Below are positions 46,446 to 58,600 of a DNA stretch of 64,000 nt, one piece after another. The notes under the pieces were generated by a model. It was not told where the DNA came from and searched no databases. It worked only from the letters and a program-made list of their open reading frames with translations. Positions within the stretch are counted from its first letter, which is position 1; each line of letters opens with the position of its first letter. The stretch spans positions 4,349,792-4,413,791 of the forward strand of contig CM064573.1 of assembly GCA_032716605.1 (NCBI GenBank), given 5' to 3'. The translations under genes were made by a program, and so were the position numbers. The DNA is from Paralithodes platypus. Its lineage: Eukaryota > Arthropoda > Malacostraca > Decapoda > Lithodidae.

Positions 46446-46808
46446 ATTACTATTGTACTCACCACCCATCATCATCACTATTGTACTCATCACCCATCAT
46501 CATCACTATTGTACTCACCACCCATCATCATCACTATTGTACTTACCACCCATCATTATCACTATTGTACTCATCACCTATCATCATCACTATTGTACTC
46601 ATCACCCATCATCATCACTATTGTACTCACCACCCATCATCATCACTATTGTACTCACCACCCATCATTATCACTATTGTACTCATCACCCATCATCATC
46701 ACTATTGTACTCACCACCCATCATTATCACTATTGTACTCACCACCCATCATTATCACTATTGTACTCATCACCCATCATCATCACTATTGTACTCATTA
46801 CCCATCAC
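46446..46808. repeat. 28-bp tandem repeat, about 13 copies
   Basis: The unit has ATCATCATCACTATTGTACT then CACCACCC, with CAT/TAT and CACC/CATC variants. Confidence 0.97.
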
Positions 46809-47555
46809 CGTTAACACAATTCCAGAGTCGCTATAAAAAATGATGAATAAAGTTAATATGCCTAGACTAGTTTTTTAAGAGTAAGTATAAGTAACAGTCA
46901 AAGGGACCGCCCCGGAGAAGAAAGGTAATCCAGCTACCCACAGGTAAGTATTTTGATTATTGTATTAACACAAACATATTACACACAACAACACAAACAT
47001 ATTACACACACGAGACATCCAAATGCTACTGGTCGGGCGGACTAAAGGGTTAAAGCCGGTCTATAAGGCACCTCTATGCCCGCTCGGCGGAGTCCTGAAG
47101 GCACATTGCTCCACCTTAGGTATATGGACCTTTGTGATAGTGCAGACTAAAGTAGGAAGAGTCACCCTCGAACTACGAAGGCCGACCATTAGGGTGTCAA
47201 TGTGATGAGGTTAACTAGTAATAAGCGGTTTGAGGACATTGGGTCCGCTCGGCGGAGTCCTGGAGGCTCAGTCTGATAATTATGGAATTCTCAGTTTCCA
47301 AATTAGGAGCATGCGGTAAGGACTACTGGGCCCCCTCGGCGGAGTCCTGAAGGCCCCCTTCTCTGAAACCAAATGCATCATTCCTTTTTGGTGTAATAGT
47401 AATGTTCTGCGAGCTGAAATCAAACCCTCATGAGACACCACAGTCTATTTATAAAGGCTGTTAACCCTGACCAGATAGCATTACAACATTAACATAGGTG
47501 GAATAGGCCTGCCAACCTGGAAGGTGCCATATTAAACCCGCTGCAGGTTAGGTAG
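46809..47555. other. Upstream region of LINE-A copy 2, with a thrice-repeated motif
   Basis: CTCGGCGGAGTCCTGAAGG at 47083-47101 recurs at 47248-47266 (one change) and 47335-47353. No ORF is recognised. It may be host sequence or the LINE 5' UTR. Confidence 0.5.
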
Positions 47556-50500
47556 GGACACCACTTGAAAAAAAGCGAGCCTTTGACGCTACCAAGAGCA
47601 TTGCAACGTCCCAAAGCTGCTTGTCAGTACAGCTATTTCTTTAGTAATATAAGGGGACTTCACTCTAACATCAATTCTGTACACCAATTTCTTCAAGCAG
47701 AATCCCCTACTCTCCTTTTTTTGACAGAGACTCAAGTAACATCCACATCTGACACATCTAGATTTAATTTTCCAGGTTATCAACTGCTCCAAAATTTCAG
47801 ACCTAAAGGTGGTGTATGTTGCTTCGCAAAATCTGAAATTGCCCTGGAGGAGGTTACTAGTTTCAATTGTCCCTATTTTGATTATTCTATATACAAATTA
47901 ATTTCTGCTGGTAAATTTAAATACATATGTTGCATCTACCGTTCCCCAAATACTCCTCCAGAGCAAAGTATTTTTGATTCTCTGTCGTCACAACTCAGTG
48001 TCCTCAACTTAAATGCTTCTTCTGAAATCACTGTGTTGGGTGATTTTAATGTCCATAATGTTGAATGGCTCACTCATTCAGCCAGGACTGATGATGCTGG
48101 TCTTGAATGTGAGCTATTTGCAGACTCATTTAATCTCATTCAACTAGTCAACCAACCCACCCGTGTACCAGATAATCCTAATCATAATTCCCACCTACTG
48201 GACTTATTTTTAACAACTAATTCAGAAAATTATGATGTTACAGTGAGGTCCCCACTTGGATCTTCTGATCACTGTCTGATACAGGCCACCTGTCTATCAC
48301 CTACCACACCTTCCCACTCTGAACCTGTTTTGGTGACTAAATGGCATTACGATAGGGCAGACTGGGAGGGTCTTCAAGGTTTCTTTATTGATATTCCCTG
48401 GACCTCTTTCTTTTCTAATGATGCACACTCCACCTTGAGCCACATACAAGATTTTGTAAAAATTGGAATGGAAACTTTTATTCCTCATCAAAAGTACAGT
48501 AAAAGATCTAATTCACCTAAATGGTTTGACCATAATTGTGCTAGAGTAACTGAACAAAAAGCAATAGCCTACAATGCATACACAAGATCAAAAACACATG
48601 AAGCCTTTAATTACTTTAGAAACATCAGAAATCATGCCAAAACTGTATTAAACCTAACTAAATCAAACTTTCTCCATAAGCAGGCAAATAAACTTCTAAA
48701 TAATCCAAATGATAACAAAATATTTTGGTCTACTCTTAACTCATTCAAATCCAACTTCACTACTGCTTCATCCATTCCACCATTAAAATCTCCGACTGGC
48801 AATCTTGTAAGTGACCCACGAGGTAAAGCTAACCTTCTTGCAGATATTTTCTCCACCAACTCAACCTTAGATGACATAAATCAAGATGTCCCTGTACTTA
48901 ATTTTAATTCACCTGAAATTCCCTCACTTAAGATCCACACCAGACATGTCAAAACTATTTTGCAGAATCTCTCAGTAGATAAGGCTCCTGGTCCAGATGA
49001 AATTCCTCCAATAGTACTTAAGAATTGCTCCTTAGTGCTCGCTCCTGTATTGGCAAAATTTTTCCGTCTGTGTACTCATACCTCATGCTTCCCAGTACCC
49101 TGGAAAGAAGCAAACATCCATCCAGTTCCTAAAAAAGGTGCCTCTTCAGATCCATCAAACTACAGACCAATAGCTATAACTTCCACTCTTGGCAAAGTTT
49201 TTGAAATTATATTAAATAATCACATAATTAAGCATCTGGAGAATAATAAATTAATCAGTGATAGGCAATATGGTTTTAGACGATGTCGATCAACTGCAGA
49301 CATTCTTTGCCTTCTTACGCATCAAATCAACCAAGCTACAGACCAACATGGTGAAACACATACAATAGCACTGGATATATCAAAGGCATTTGATAGAGTC
49401 TGGCATCAATCCTTATTGTCGAAGATGTCACACTACGGCCTTGCATCATTAGTTCCACTAATTTCTTCTTATCTTCATAACAGAAAAATACGTGTAATGG
49501 TAGATGGCCTTTATTCTCAATTTCACTCAATAAATGCTGGTGTTCCCCAGGGATCAGTTTTAGCCCCAACTCTGTTCCTCATTCATATCAATGATTTCAT
49601 ATCTACCACTCATAATCCAATACATTCCTACGCAGATGACTCAACACTCCACAGTTCCTTCACATTTACCAATTCTTTCACCCAACCCGATCTTATAAAT
49701 TCAAAAATAAACACTGCAATTTCTCTGAACCAGGACCTTTCTAGAATTAATGAATGGGGACAAGAGAATCTAGTTTCCTTTAATGCACAGAAAACCAAGT
49801 ACATTCAATTTTCTAACCGACAGAATCTCACTGACTCCCATATATTTTTTAATGATGTAAATATTCCCACTTCCCCTAGTATTGACATTCTCGGTGTAAC
49901 ATTAACTACTAACTTGAGCTGGACACATTATGTTAGAAGCATTGCTAAGAATGCCTCTAAAAAACTGGGACTCCTGTACAGAGTTCGAGAATTCTTCACT
50001 GACGAGCAGTTGGCCGTAATATATAAAAGTCATGTGCGCTCTCAGATGGATTACTGTTCACCTCTGTGGGGTGGAAGTGGAGTGGTTGCATTGAGGCAGT
50101 TGGACAAAATTCAAAATAAAGCTATTAGATTAATCAATAACCCTGCAATCACACAGGACCTTCCTACATTAGCCATACGAAGAAACGTTGCATCCCTTGC
50201 ATTATTCTACAGATATTTTCACAGCAATTGTTCCGAGGAACTTGCTTCAATTGTGCCGCCTCTCCACATCTTTCCCCGTAGAACTAGGGCAGCTGAGAGC
50301 GCCCATGAATTTACACTTTCTCCTCCACAATGCAGAACTTCTGCTTATCAGAATTCATTTATCCCCAGAGCTACTACTCTTTGGAATTCACTTCCCTCGA
50401 ATTGCTTTCCACAAACTTACAATCAACAAATGTTTAAATCCAGTTGTTACAAACATTTTATGAATGGAGGATGCCTTTAGGCACATGGACCTTTTTGTTT

Positions 50501-50562
50501 TATCTGTGTTTTTCCTTCCTCCGTTCATTGTCTCTTAAAAAAAAAAAAAAAAAAAAAAAAAA
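47556..50562 (+). mobile_element. LINE-A copy 2 (non-LTR retrotransposon)
   Basis: The ORF above plus a short 3' UTR (50481-50536) and a 26-nt poly(A) at 50537-50562. The 3' UTR (CCGTTCATTGTCTCTT) is shared with copy 1 at 11934. Similarity with copy 1 begins at 47594; upstream of that the two differ, marking the 5' limit in at least one copy. No obvious target-site duplication was found by eye. Confidence 0.88.
47565..50480 (+). CDS. LINE-A copy 2 ORF2: endonuclease / reverse transcriptase
   Basis: A single open frame of about 971 codons. Residues about 25-240 form an APE-type endonuclease: SNIRGLHSN, LTETQVT, YRSPNTPP, LGDFNVH (about residue 158) and SSDHCLI (about 232). Residues about 470-790 form the RT: APGPDEIPP, NYRPIAITS, QYGFRRCRS, motif A LDISKAFDRVWH (about 601), motif B AGVPQGSVLAPTLF (about 657) and catalytic YADD (about 689). 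Thumb and tail follow (ILGVTLTTNLSW, LWNSLPSNCF). The protein would nick target DNA and copy its own RNA in the nucleus. All catalytic residues I can check are present. There is no ATG at the start: the frame opens after a TAG at 47553 and begins with TTG, so the copy is 5'-truncated or translated by another route. Clade: Jockey/I-like, not certain. Confidence 0.93.
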   Translation: MKKSEPLTLPRALQRPKAACQYSYFFSNIRGLHSNINSVHQFLQAESPTLLFLTETQVTSTSDTSRFNFPGYQLLQNFRPKGGVCCFAKSEIALEEVTSFNCPYFDYSIYKLISAGKFKYICCIYRSPNTPPEQSIFDSLSSQLSVLNLNASSEITVLGDFNVHNVEWLTHSARTDDAGLECELFADSFNLIQLVNQPTRVPDNPNHNSHLLDLFLTTNSENYDVTVRSPLGSSDHCLIQATCLSPTTPSHSEPVLVTKWHYDRADWEGLQGFFIDIPWTSFFSNDAHSTLSHIQDFVKIGMETFIPHQKYSKRSNSPKWFDHNCARVTEQKAIAYNAYTRSKTHEAFNYFRNIRNHAKTVLNLTKSNFLHKQANKLLNNPNDNKIFWSTLNSFKSNFTTASSIPPLKSPTGNLVSDPRGKANLLADIFSTNSTLDDINQDVPVLNFNSPEIPSLKIHTRHVKTILQNLSVDKAPGPDEIPPIVLKNCSLVLAPVLAKFFRLCTHTSCFPVPWKEANIHPVPKKGASSDPSNYRPIAITSTLGKVFEIILNNHIIKHLENNKLISDRQYGFRRCRSTADILCLLTHQINQATDQHGETHTIALDISKAFDRVWHQSLLSKMSHYGLASLVPLISSYLHNRKIRVMVDGLYSQFHSINAGVPQGSVLAPTLFLIHINDFISTTHNPIHSYADDSTLHSSFTFTNSFTQPDLINSKINTAISLNQDLSRINEWGQENLVSFNAQKTKYIQFSNRQNLTDSHIFFNDVNIPTSPSIDILGVTLTTNLSWTHYVRSIAKNASKKLGLLYRVREFFTDEQLAVIYKSHVRSQMDYCSPLWGGSGVVALRQLDKIQNKAIRLINNPAITQDLPTLAIRRNVASLALFYRYFHSNCSEELASIVPPLHIFPRRTRAAESAHEFTLSPPQCRTSAYQNSFIPRATTLWNSLPSNCFPQTYNQQMFKSSCYKHFMNGGCL

Positions 50563-50579
50563 TCCTGGGTGGCATGGAA

Positions 50580-50711
50580 ACGCGTCAAAACCATACACTA
50601 CACATATACACACACACACAAAACCATACACTACACACATACACACAACCATACACTACACACATACACACACACACAAAACCATACACTACACACATAC
50701 ACACACACAAA
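50580..50711. repeat. ACACAT/CCATACACTAC repeat
   Basis: AAACCATACACTACACACAT units interleaved with (CA)n, next to the LINE poly(A). Confidence 0.85.
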
Positions 50712-50727
50712 ATACGGCGAACGGAAA

Positions 50728-50978
50728 CGAGCCAGCATATGTATGTATTTTTTTTTGACAGCAACCTAAATGTGTACATTTTTCGATAGAAAAATGTCTC
50801 CGTCGAAGCCGGATTTCTCCATACAATGATGGCTCGCTATCGCTCGCCAGGAAGAAATCGACACCTGGATGGGGATAAACGTCTTAAAACAGTTGGCTGA
50901 ATGGGGCCGAATGGATACAAGCCAGGGAAAGAGAAAAAAGGAGAGAAAGATAAAGAAAGCCGGTGACCCCCCCTTAAC
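50728..50978. mobile_element. Family A element, left arm lost
   Basis: Centre (TTTTTCGATAGAAAAA hairpin, GTCGAAGCCGG) and right arm (GGCTCGCTATCGCTCGCC, GACACCTGGATGGGG, GGTGACCCCCCCTTAA) are present. Confidence 0.72.
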
Positions 50979-50984
50979 TCATCG

Positions 50985-51117
50985 ACGCTAGGAAAATATT
51001 GACACCTGGATGGGGGTAAACGTCTTAAAACAGTAGGCTGGATGTGGCCGAATGGATACAAGCCAAAGAGAGAGGGAGAGAAAGATAAAAACAAATCGAG
51101 GTGGGCTCCCTTAACCA
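50985..51117. mobile_element. Family A right arm only
   Basis: GACACCTGGATGGGGGTAAA, ACGTCTTAAAACAGTAGGCT and GGTGGGCTCCCTTAA. Confidence 0.65.
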
Positions 51118-51141
51118 CAGCATAAGAAACTATAGTCGTAC

Positions 51142-51477
51142 TTAAGGGGAGATTTCCACCTGGAGGATTTTTTTCTGAACTTCTTTCTCCCTCATGTTTA
51201 GTCCCATTGCTTTTGATATTCTAAGACGTTCGCCCCATTAGTTTGGTGCTTTTAAGAACTTTTGCCCCATTTCTGTCAATTTTAAGACCTTTCGTGGCAT
51301 TTAGGTGTCGATTTTATCCTGGCGAGCGATAGCGACCCTGTAATTTAAGAGGAACCGGCCTTTGGACGGGAAAATTTTCTACCGAAAAATGTACAAATTT
51401 ATCTTGAAAGGGGGTCTAGGGGGTGTAATTTTAAGCTTAACGGAATTCTAGGGAACGAACTAAAAACCTCCCCTTAA
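51142..51477 (+). mobile_element. Family B element
   Basis: TTAAGGGGAGATTTCC at the left and CCTCCCCTTAA at the right. Interior landmarks are complete (GGCGAGCGATAGCGACCC; GGCCTTTGGACGGG; CTACCGAAAAATGTACAAAT). Confidence 0.8.
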
Positions 51478-51545
51478 ATTATGCGCATTATTTTCCCAAG
51501 TATAACATCATGGAGAGGAATAGTATTTTATAGTATTTTATCTTT

Positions 51546-51703
51546 GCCGGATATCTCAATAAAATAATGGCTGGCTATCGCTCGCCAGGAAAAAAATCGA
51601 CACCTGGTTGGAGATAACTGTCTTAAAAAAACAGTAGGCTGAGTGGGGCCGAATGAATACAACTAAGAAAGAGAGAAACAACAAAGCAGGTGAACCCCCT
51701 TTA
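51546..51703. mobile_element. Family A right half
   Basis: GGCTGGCTATCGCTCGCCAG, GACACCTGGTTGGAGATAAC and GCAGGTGAACCCCCTTTA. It is followed by sequence duplicated at 52611. Confidence 0.7.
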
Positions 51704-51830
51704 TATTCCGGCGAGACAATTAACTTTCTGCCAGCTAAGAATGAACTGAGTGTAGGCTAAGAGAGTGAGTCATTCTGCCTCAAGGGCCTCTATATTATCA
51801 TCACCACCACCACCACCACACCACACCTTT
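51704..51830 (+). repeat. Duplicated segment, copy 1
   Basis: TATTCCGGCGAGACAAT, TAAGAATGAACTGAGTGTAG and GAGTCATTCTGCCTCAAGGG, then (CCA)n, recur at 52611-52795. Confidence 0.85.
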
Positions 51831-51895
51831 CATACCCAAACGTGAGGGAGAAGGGGGTCCAGATTAAACAAAATTGCTCATTTGAAAATCTCTCC

Positions 51896-52230
51896 TTAAG
51901 GGGAGGTATTCAGTTTGTTCCTTAGACCTCCATCAAGCTTAAAATTACACCCCCCTTGACCCCTTTCAAGATAAATTTGTACATTTTTCGGTAGAAAAAT
52001 GTCCAGGCCGAAGGCCGGTTCCTCTTAAATTATAGGCTCGCTATCGCTCGCCAGGAAAAGTTGACACCTATATGGCACGAAAGATCTTAACAATGACATA
52101 AATGGGGCGAAAGTTCTTAAAATCGCCAAACTAATGGGGCGAAGGTGTTGAAATCTCAAAAGCAATGGGGCTAAACATGAGGGAGAAAGGGGTCAAGAAA
52201 AAAATCCCTCAAGTGGAGATCTCCCCTTAA
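51896..52230 (-). mobile_element. Family B element, sharing a TTAA with the next element
   Basis: TTAAGGGGAGGTATTC at the left and GAGATCTCCCCTTAA at the right. All interior landmarks are present in reverse complement (GGCTCGCTATCGCTCGCC; GGCCGAAGGCCGG; TACATTTTTCGGTAGAAAAA). Confidence 0.82.
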
Positions 52231-52610
52231 GGGGGGGGGTGACCTGCTTTTTGTTATTTCTGTCCTTTTCTCTCTTTCTATGGCTTGTATCCATTCGGCC
52301 CCATTCAGCCAACTGTTTTAAGACGTTTATCCCCATCTACAGTAGGTGTCGATTTCTCCCTGTCGAGCGATAGCGAGCCGGCATTATATGAAGAAATCCG
52401 GCTTCGCCGGAGAAATTTTTCTATCGAAAAATGTACAAATTTAGCCTGCTGTCAAACAAAACTAAAAAATATGCTGGCTCGCTACCACTCACCAGTAAAA
52501 AATTGACACTTGGATGGGGATAAACGTCTTAAAACAGTAGACTGAATGGGGCCAAATGGATACAAGGCAGAGAAAGATAGAAACAAAAAAAACAGGTGAC
52601 CCCCCCTTAA
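52227..52610. mobile_element. Family A element, full length
   Basis: TTAAGGGGGGGGTGACCTG is mirrored by CAGGTGACCCCCCCTTAA. Its left TTAA (52227-52230) is also the right TTAA of the family B element before it. Confidence 0.82.
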
Positions 52611-52795
52611 TATTCCGGCGAGACAATGAAGTTTCCGTCAGCTAAGAATAAACTGAGTGTAGGCTAAGAGAGAGAGAGAGAGAGAGAGACGGCCGAGTGA
52701 GTCATTCTGCCTCAAGGGCCTCTATATATTATTATCTCCACCAGGGGCTCCACCACCACCACACACCACCACCACCACGTATCATACCCATACGT
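52611..52795 (+). repeat. Duplicated segment, copy 2
   Basis: Matches 51704-51830 with an extra (GA)n and CACCACC-rich expansion. Confidence 0.85.
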
Positions 52796-53030
52796 GGAGG
52801 GTGACCGATGGGTGGGAGGGAGGGGAGAAGAGGGTGGAGGGTGACCAAAGGGAAGGAGGGTGTGGAGAGTAGAGGGGTCGGAAGGGGAGAGAAGAGGGTG
52901 GGGGGAGGAAAGGGAAGAGGATGGGGGAATGAAGAGAAGAGGGTGAGGCAAGGGGGGGGGGGGGGGGGCAAAATAATAGTGGAGGGTGACCAATGGAAGG
53001 GAGAGGGTGTGGAGAGAAGACGTGATTAGT
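52796..53030. other. Purine-rich low-complexity stretch
   Basis: GGGAGGGTGACC / GAGAAGAGGGTGG phrases repeat irregularly. Not coding. Confidence 0.6.
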
Positions 53031-53259
53031 CTCTACCCTATTCCAAGTAAGTAAGCCAAAACCCTTGAACATTATTACCTCACAAACCCATATAACTCAC
53101 ACACAACTAGAGTAATCAAGCTAATTATGTCAACCATTTGGGAAAGGTCACCCAGGGAATAGGTGTGGACATTGTCAGCTGATTTGCTCTGGCCCTTTTT
53201 TAGTTATAGGGGTTAGGGTTCACGATTTCTGGCCTACTAATTTGGAACCGAGTATAGAG
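53031..53259. mobile_element. Palindromic MITE, family D (diverged)
   Basis: CTCTACCCTATTCCAAGTAA is mirrored by TTGGAACCGAGTATAGAG. Inside are GTCAACCATTTGGGAAAGGT and GGTGTGGACATTG. Confidence 0.7.
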
Positions 53260-53375
53260 GAACTTTAAATGTTGTTTCTGTTCGGGCTCTGTCTCGTGTC
53301 AGCCACCCCCAGCAATGGGATATGTGCATGAGTATACACATACAGGTACATACAGGAGGCTACAGACTTTCTAAA

Positions 53376-55627
53376 TCAATCCTTATAGCTACCACACATC
53401 CTTCATTACCTGCATACAATCCTTATAGCTACCACACATCCTTCATTACCTGCATACAATCCTTATAGCTACCACACATCCTTCATTACCTGCATACAAT
53501 CCTTATAGCTACCACACATCCTTCATTACCTGCATACAATCCTTATAGCTACCACACATCCTTCATTACCTGCATACAATCCTTATAGCTACCACACATC
53601 CTTCATTACCTGCATACAATCCTTATAGCTACCACACATCCTTCATTACCTGCATACAATCCTTATAGCTACCACACATCCTTCATTACCTGCATACAAT
53701 CCTTATAGCTACCACACATCCTTCATTACCTGCATACAATCCTTATAGCTACCACACATCCTTCATTACCTGCATACAATCCTTATAGCTACCACACATC
53801 CTTCATTACCTGCATACAATCCTTATAGCTACCACACATCCTTCATCGCCTGCATACAATCCTTATAGCTACCACACATCCTTCATTACCTGCATACAAT
53901 CCTTATAGCTACCACACATCCTTCATTACCTGCATACAATCCTTATAGCTACCACACATCCTTCATTACCTGCATACAATCCTTATAGCTACCACACATC
54001 CTGTATTACCTGCATACAATCCTTATAGCTACCACACATCCTTCATTACCTGCATACAATCCTTATAGCTACCACACATCCTTCATTACCTGCATACAAT
54101 CCTTATAGCTACCACACATCCTTCATTACCTGCATACAATCCTTATAGCTACCACACATCCTTCATTACCTGCATACAATCCTTATAGCTACCACACATC
54201 CTTCATTACCTGCATACAATCCTTATAGCTACCACACATCCTTCATTACCTGCATACAATCCTTATAGCTACACACATCCTTCATTACCTGCATACAATC
54301 CTTATAGCTACCACATATCCTTCATTACCTGCATACAATCCTTATAGCTACCACAATCCTTCATTACCTGCATACAATCCTTATAGCTACCACACATCCT
54401 TCATTACCTGCATACAATCCTTATAGCTACCACACATCCTTCATTACCTGCATACAATCCTTATAGCTACCACACATCCTTCATTACCTGCATACAATCC
54501 TTATAGCTACCACACATCCTTCATTACCTGCATACAATCCTTATAGCTACCACACATCCTTCATTACCTGCATACAATCCTTATAGCTACCACACATCCT
54601 TCATTACCTGCATACAATCCTTATAGCTACCACACATCCTTCATTACCTGCATACAATCCTTATAGCTACCACACATCCTTCATTACCTGCATACAATCC
54701 TTATAGCTACCACACTCCTTCATTACCTGCATACAATCCTTATAGCTACCACACATCCTTCATTACCTGCATACATCCTATAGCTACCACACATCCTTCA
54801 TTACCTGCATACAATCCTTATAGCTACCACACATCCTTCATTACCTGCATACAATCCTTATAGCTACCACACATCCTTCATTACCTGCATACAATCCTTA
54901 TAGCTACCACACATCCTTCATTGCCTGCATACAATCCTTATAGCTACCACACATCCTTCATTACCTGCATACAATCCTTATAGCTACCACACATCCTTCA
55001 TTACCTGCATACAATCCTTATAGCTACCACACATCCTTCATTACCTGCATACAATCCTTATAGCTACCACACATCCTTCATTACCTGCATACAATCCTTA
55101 TAGCTACCACACATCCTTCATTACCTGCATACATCCTTATAGCTACCACACATCCTTCATTACCTGCATACAATCCTTATAGCTACCACACATGCTTCAT
55201 TACCTGCATACAATCCTTATAGCTACCACACATCCTTCATTACCTGCATACAATCCTTATAGCTACCACACATCCTTCATTACCTGCATACAATCCTTAT
55301 AGCTACCACACATCCTTCATTACCTGCATACAATCCTTATAGCTACCACACATCCTTCATTACCTGCATACAATCCTTATAGCTACCACACATCCTTCAT
55401 TACCTGCATACAATCCTTATAGCTACCACACATCCTTCATTACCTGCATACAATCCTTATAGCTACCACACATCCATCATTGCCTGCATACAATCCTTAT
55501 AGCTACCACACATCCTTCATTACCTGCATACAATCCTTATAGCTACCACACATCCTTCATTACCTGCATTCAATCCTTATAGCTACCACACATCCTTCAT
55601 TACCTGCATACAATCCTTATAGCTACC
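53376..55627. repeat. 40-bp satellite, about 56 copies
   Basis: The unit has CAATCCTTATAGCTACCACA and CATCCTTCATTACCTGCATA. It is highly uniform; rare variants are TTGCC, TCGCC and single-base deletions clustered near 54270-54360 and 54710-54780. It ends abruptly in TATCTACC repeats, then the 33-bp satellite. Confidence 0.98.
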
Positions 55628-55654
55628 TATATCTACCTATCTACCTATACCTAG

Positions 55655-58600
55655 CTATTGGTTGGTTATCATGAGGTGTATGTTTGGTGGTTGGATGGTT
55701 AGCATGAGGTGTATGTTTGGTGGTTGGTTGGTTATCATGAGGTGTATGTTTGGTGGTTGGATGGTTAGCATGAGGTGTATGTTTGGTGGTTGGATAGTTA
55801 TCACGAGGTGTATGTTTGGTGGTTTTCATGAGGTGTATGTTTGGTGGATGGATGGTTAGCATGAGGTGTATGTTTGGTGGTTGGTTGGTTATCATGAGGT
55901 GTATGTTTGGTGGTTTTTATGAGGTGTATGTTTGGTGGTTGGTTGGTTATCATGAGGTGTATGTTTGGTGGTTTTCATGAGGTGTATGTTTGGTGGTTGG
56001 ATGGTTTTCATGAGGTGTATGTTTGGTGGTTGGTTGGTTATCACGAGGTGTATGTTTGGTGGTTTTCATGAGGTGTATGTTTGGTGGTTGGATGGATATC
56101 ATGAGGTGTATGTTTGGTGGTTGGTTGGTTAGCATGAGATGTATGTTTGGTGGTTGGATGGCTAGCATGAGGTGTATGTTTGGTGGTTGGTTGGTTATCA
56201 TGAGGTGTATGTTTGGTGCTTGGTTGGTTATCATGAGGTGTAAGTTTAGTGGTTGGTTGGTTAGCATGAGGTGTATGTTTGGTGGTTGGTTATCATGAGG
56301 TGTATGTTTGGTGGTTGGTTATCATGAGGTGTATGTTTGGTGCTTGGTTGGTTATCATGAGGTGTAAGTTTAGTGGTTGGTTGGTTAGCATGAGGTGTAT
56401 GTTTGGTGGTTGGTTGGTTATCATGAGGTTTATGTTTGGTGGTTGGTTGGTTATCATGAGGTGTATGTTTGGTGGTTGGGTGGTCAGCATGAGGTGTATG
56501 TTGGTGGATGCATGAGTGTATGTTTGGTGGTTTGGTGGTTATCATGAGGTGTATGTTTGGTGGTTGGATGGTTATGAGGTGTATGTTTGGTGGTTGGTTG
56601 GTTATCATGAGGTGTATGTTTGGTGGTTGGATGGTTAGCATGAGGTGTATGTTTGGTGGTTGGTTGGTTATCATGAGGTGTATGTTTGGTGGTTGGTTAT
56701 CATGAGGTGTATGTTTGGTGGTTGGATGGTTATCATGGTGTATGTTTGGTGGTTGGTTGGTTATCATGAGGTGTATGTTTGGTGGTTGGATGGTTAGCAT
56801 GAGGTGTATGTTTGGTGGTTGGATGGTTATCATGAGGTGTATGTTTGGTGGTTGGATGGTTATCATGAGGTGTATGTTTGGTGGTTGGTTGGTTATCATG
56901 AGGTGTATGTTTGGTGGTTGGATGGTTATCATGAGGTGTATGTTTGGTGGTTGGTTGGTTATCATGAGGTGTATGTTTGGTGGTTGGATGGTTATCATGA
57001 GGTGTATGTTTGGTGGTTGGATGGTTATCATGAGGTGTATGTTTGGTGGTTGGTTGGTTAGCATGAGGTGTATGTTTGGTGGTTGGTTGGTTAGCATGAG
57101 GTGTATGTTGGTGGTTAAATGGTTATCATGAGGTGTATGTTTGGTGGTTGGATGGTTATCATGAGGTGTATGTTTGGTGGTTATCATGAGGTGTATGTTT
57201 GGTGGTTAAATGGTTATCATGAGGTGTATGTTTGGTGGTTGGATGGTTATCATGAGGTGTATGTTGGTGGTTGGTTATCATGAGGTGTATGTTTGGTGGC
57301 TGGTTGGTTTTCATGAGGTGTATGTTTGGTGGTTGGTTGGTTATGGGTGTATGTTTGGTGGTTGGTTGGTTATCATGAGGTGTATGTTTGGTGGTTGGTT
57401 GGTTATCATGAGGTGTATGTTTGGTGGTTGGTTTGGTTATCATGAGGTGTATGTTTGGTGGTTGGGTGGTTATCATGAGGTGTATGTTTGGTAGTTGGTT
57501 GGTTATCATGAGGTGTATGTTTGGTGGTTGGTTGGTTATCATGAGGTGTATGTTTGGTGGTTGGATGGTTATCATGAGGTGTATGTTTGGTGGTTGGTTG
57601 GTTATCATGAGGTGTATGTTTGGTGGTTGGTTGGTTAGCATGAGGTGTATGTTTGGTGGTTGGTTGGTTATCATGAGGTGTATGTTTGGTGGTTGGATGT
57701 TATCATGAGGTGTATGTTTGGTGGTTGGATGGTTATCATGAGGTGTATGTTTGGTGGTGGTTGGTTGGCATGAGGTGTATGTTTGGTGGTTGGATGGTTA
57801 TCATGAGGGTTATGTTTGGTGTGGTTGGATTTAGCATGAGGTGTATGTTTGGTGGTTGGTGGTTATCATGAGGTGTATGTTTGGTGGTTGGATGGTTATC
57901 ATGAGGTGTATTTGGTGGTTGGATGGTTATCATGAGGTGTATGTTTGGTGGTTGGATGGTTGGCATGTATGTTTGGTGGTTGATGGTTATCATGAGGTGT
58001 ATATTTGGTGGTTGGTTGGTTATCATGAGGTGTATGTTTGGTGGTTGGATGGTTATCATGAGGTGTATGTTTGGTGGTTGGTTGGTTATCATGAGGTGTA
58101 TGTTTGGTGGTTGGATGGTTATCATGAGGTGTATGTTTGGTGGTTGGTTGGTTATCATGAGGTGTATGTTTGGTGGTTGGATGGTTAGCATGAGGTGTAT
58201 GTTTGGTGGTTGGATGGTTATCATGAGGTGTATGTTTGGTGGTTGGATGGTTAGCATGAGGTGTATGTTTGGTGGTTGGATGGTTAGCATGAGGTGTATG
58301 TTTGGTGGTTGGATGGTTATCATGAGGTGTATGTTTGGTGGTTGGTTGGTTATCATGAGGTGTATGTTTGGTGTTGTTATGAGGTGTATGTTTGGTGGTT
58401 GGTTGGTTATCATGAGGTGTATGTTTGGTGGTTGGTTGGTTAGCATGAGGTGTATGTTTGGTGGTTGGTTGGTTATCATGAGGTGTATGTTTGGTGGTTG
58501 GTTGGTTATCATGAGGTGTATGTTTGGTGGTTGGTTGGTTATCATGAGGTGTATGTTTGGTGGTTGGTTGGTTAGCATGAGGTGTATGTTTGGTGGTTGG

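Noticed and set aside
53376..55627. CRISPR-like regular array
   Set aside because: A 40-bp tandem repeat without spacers.
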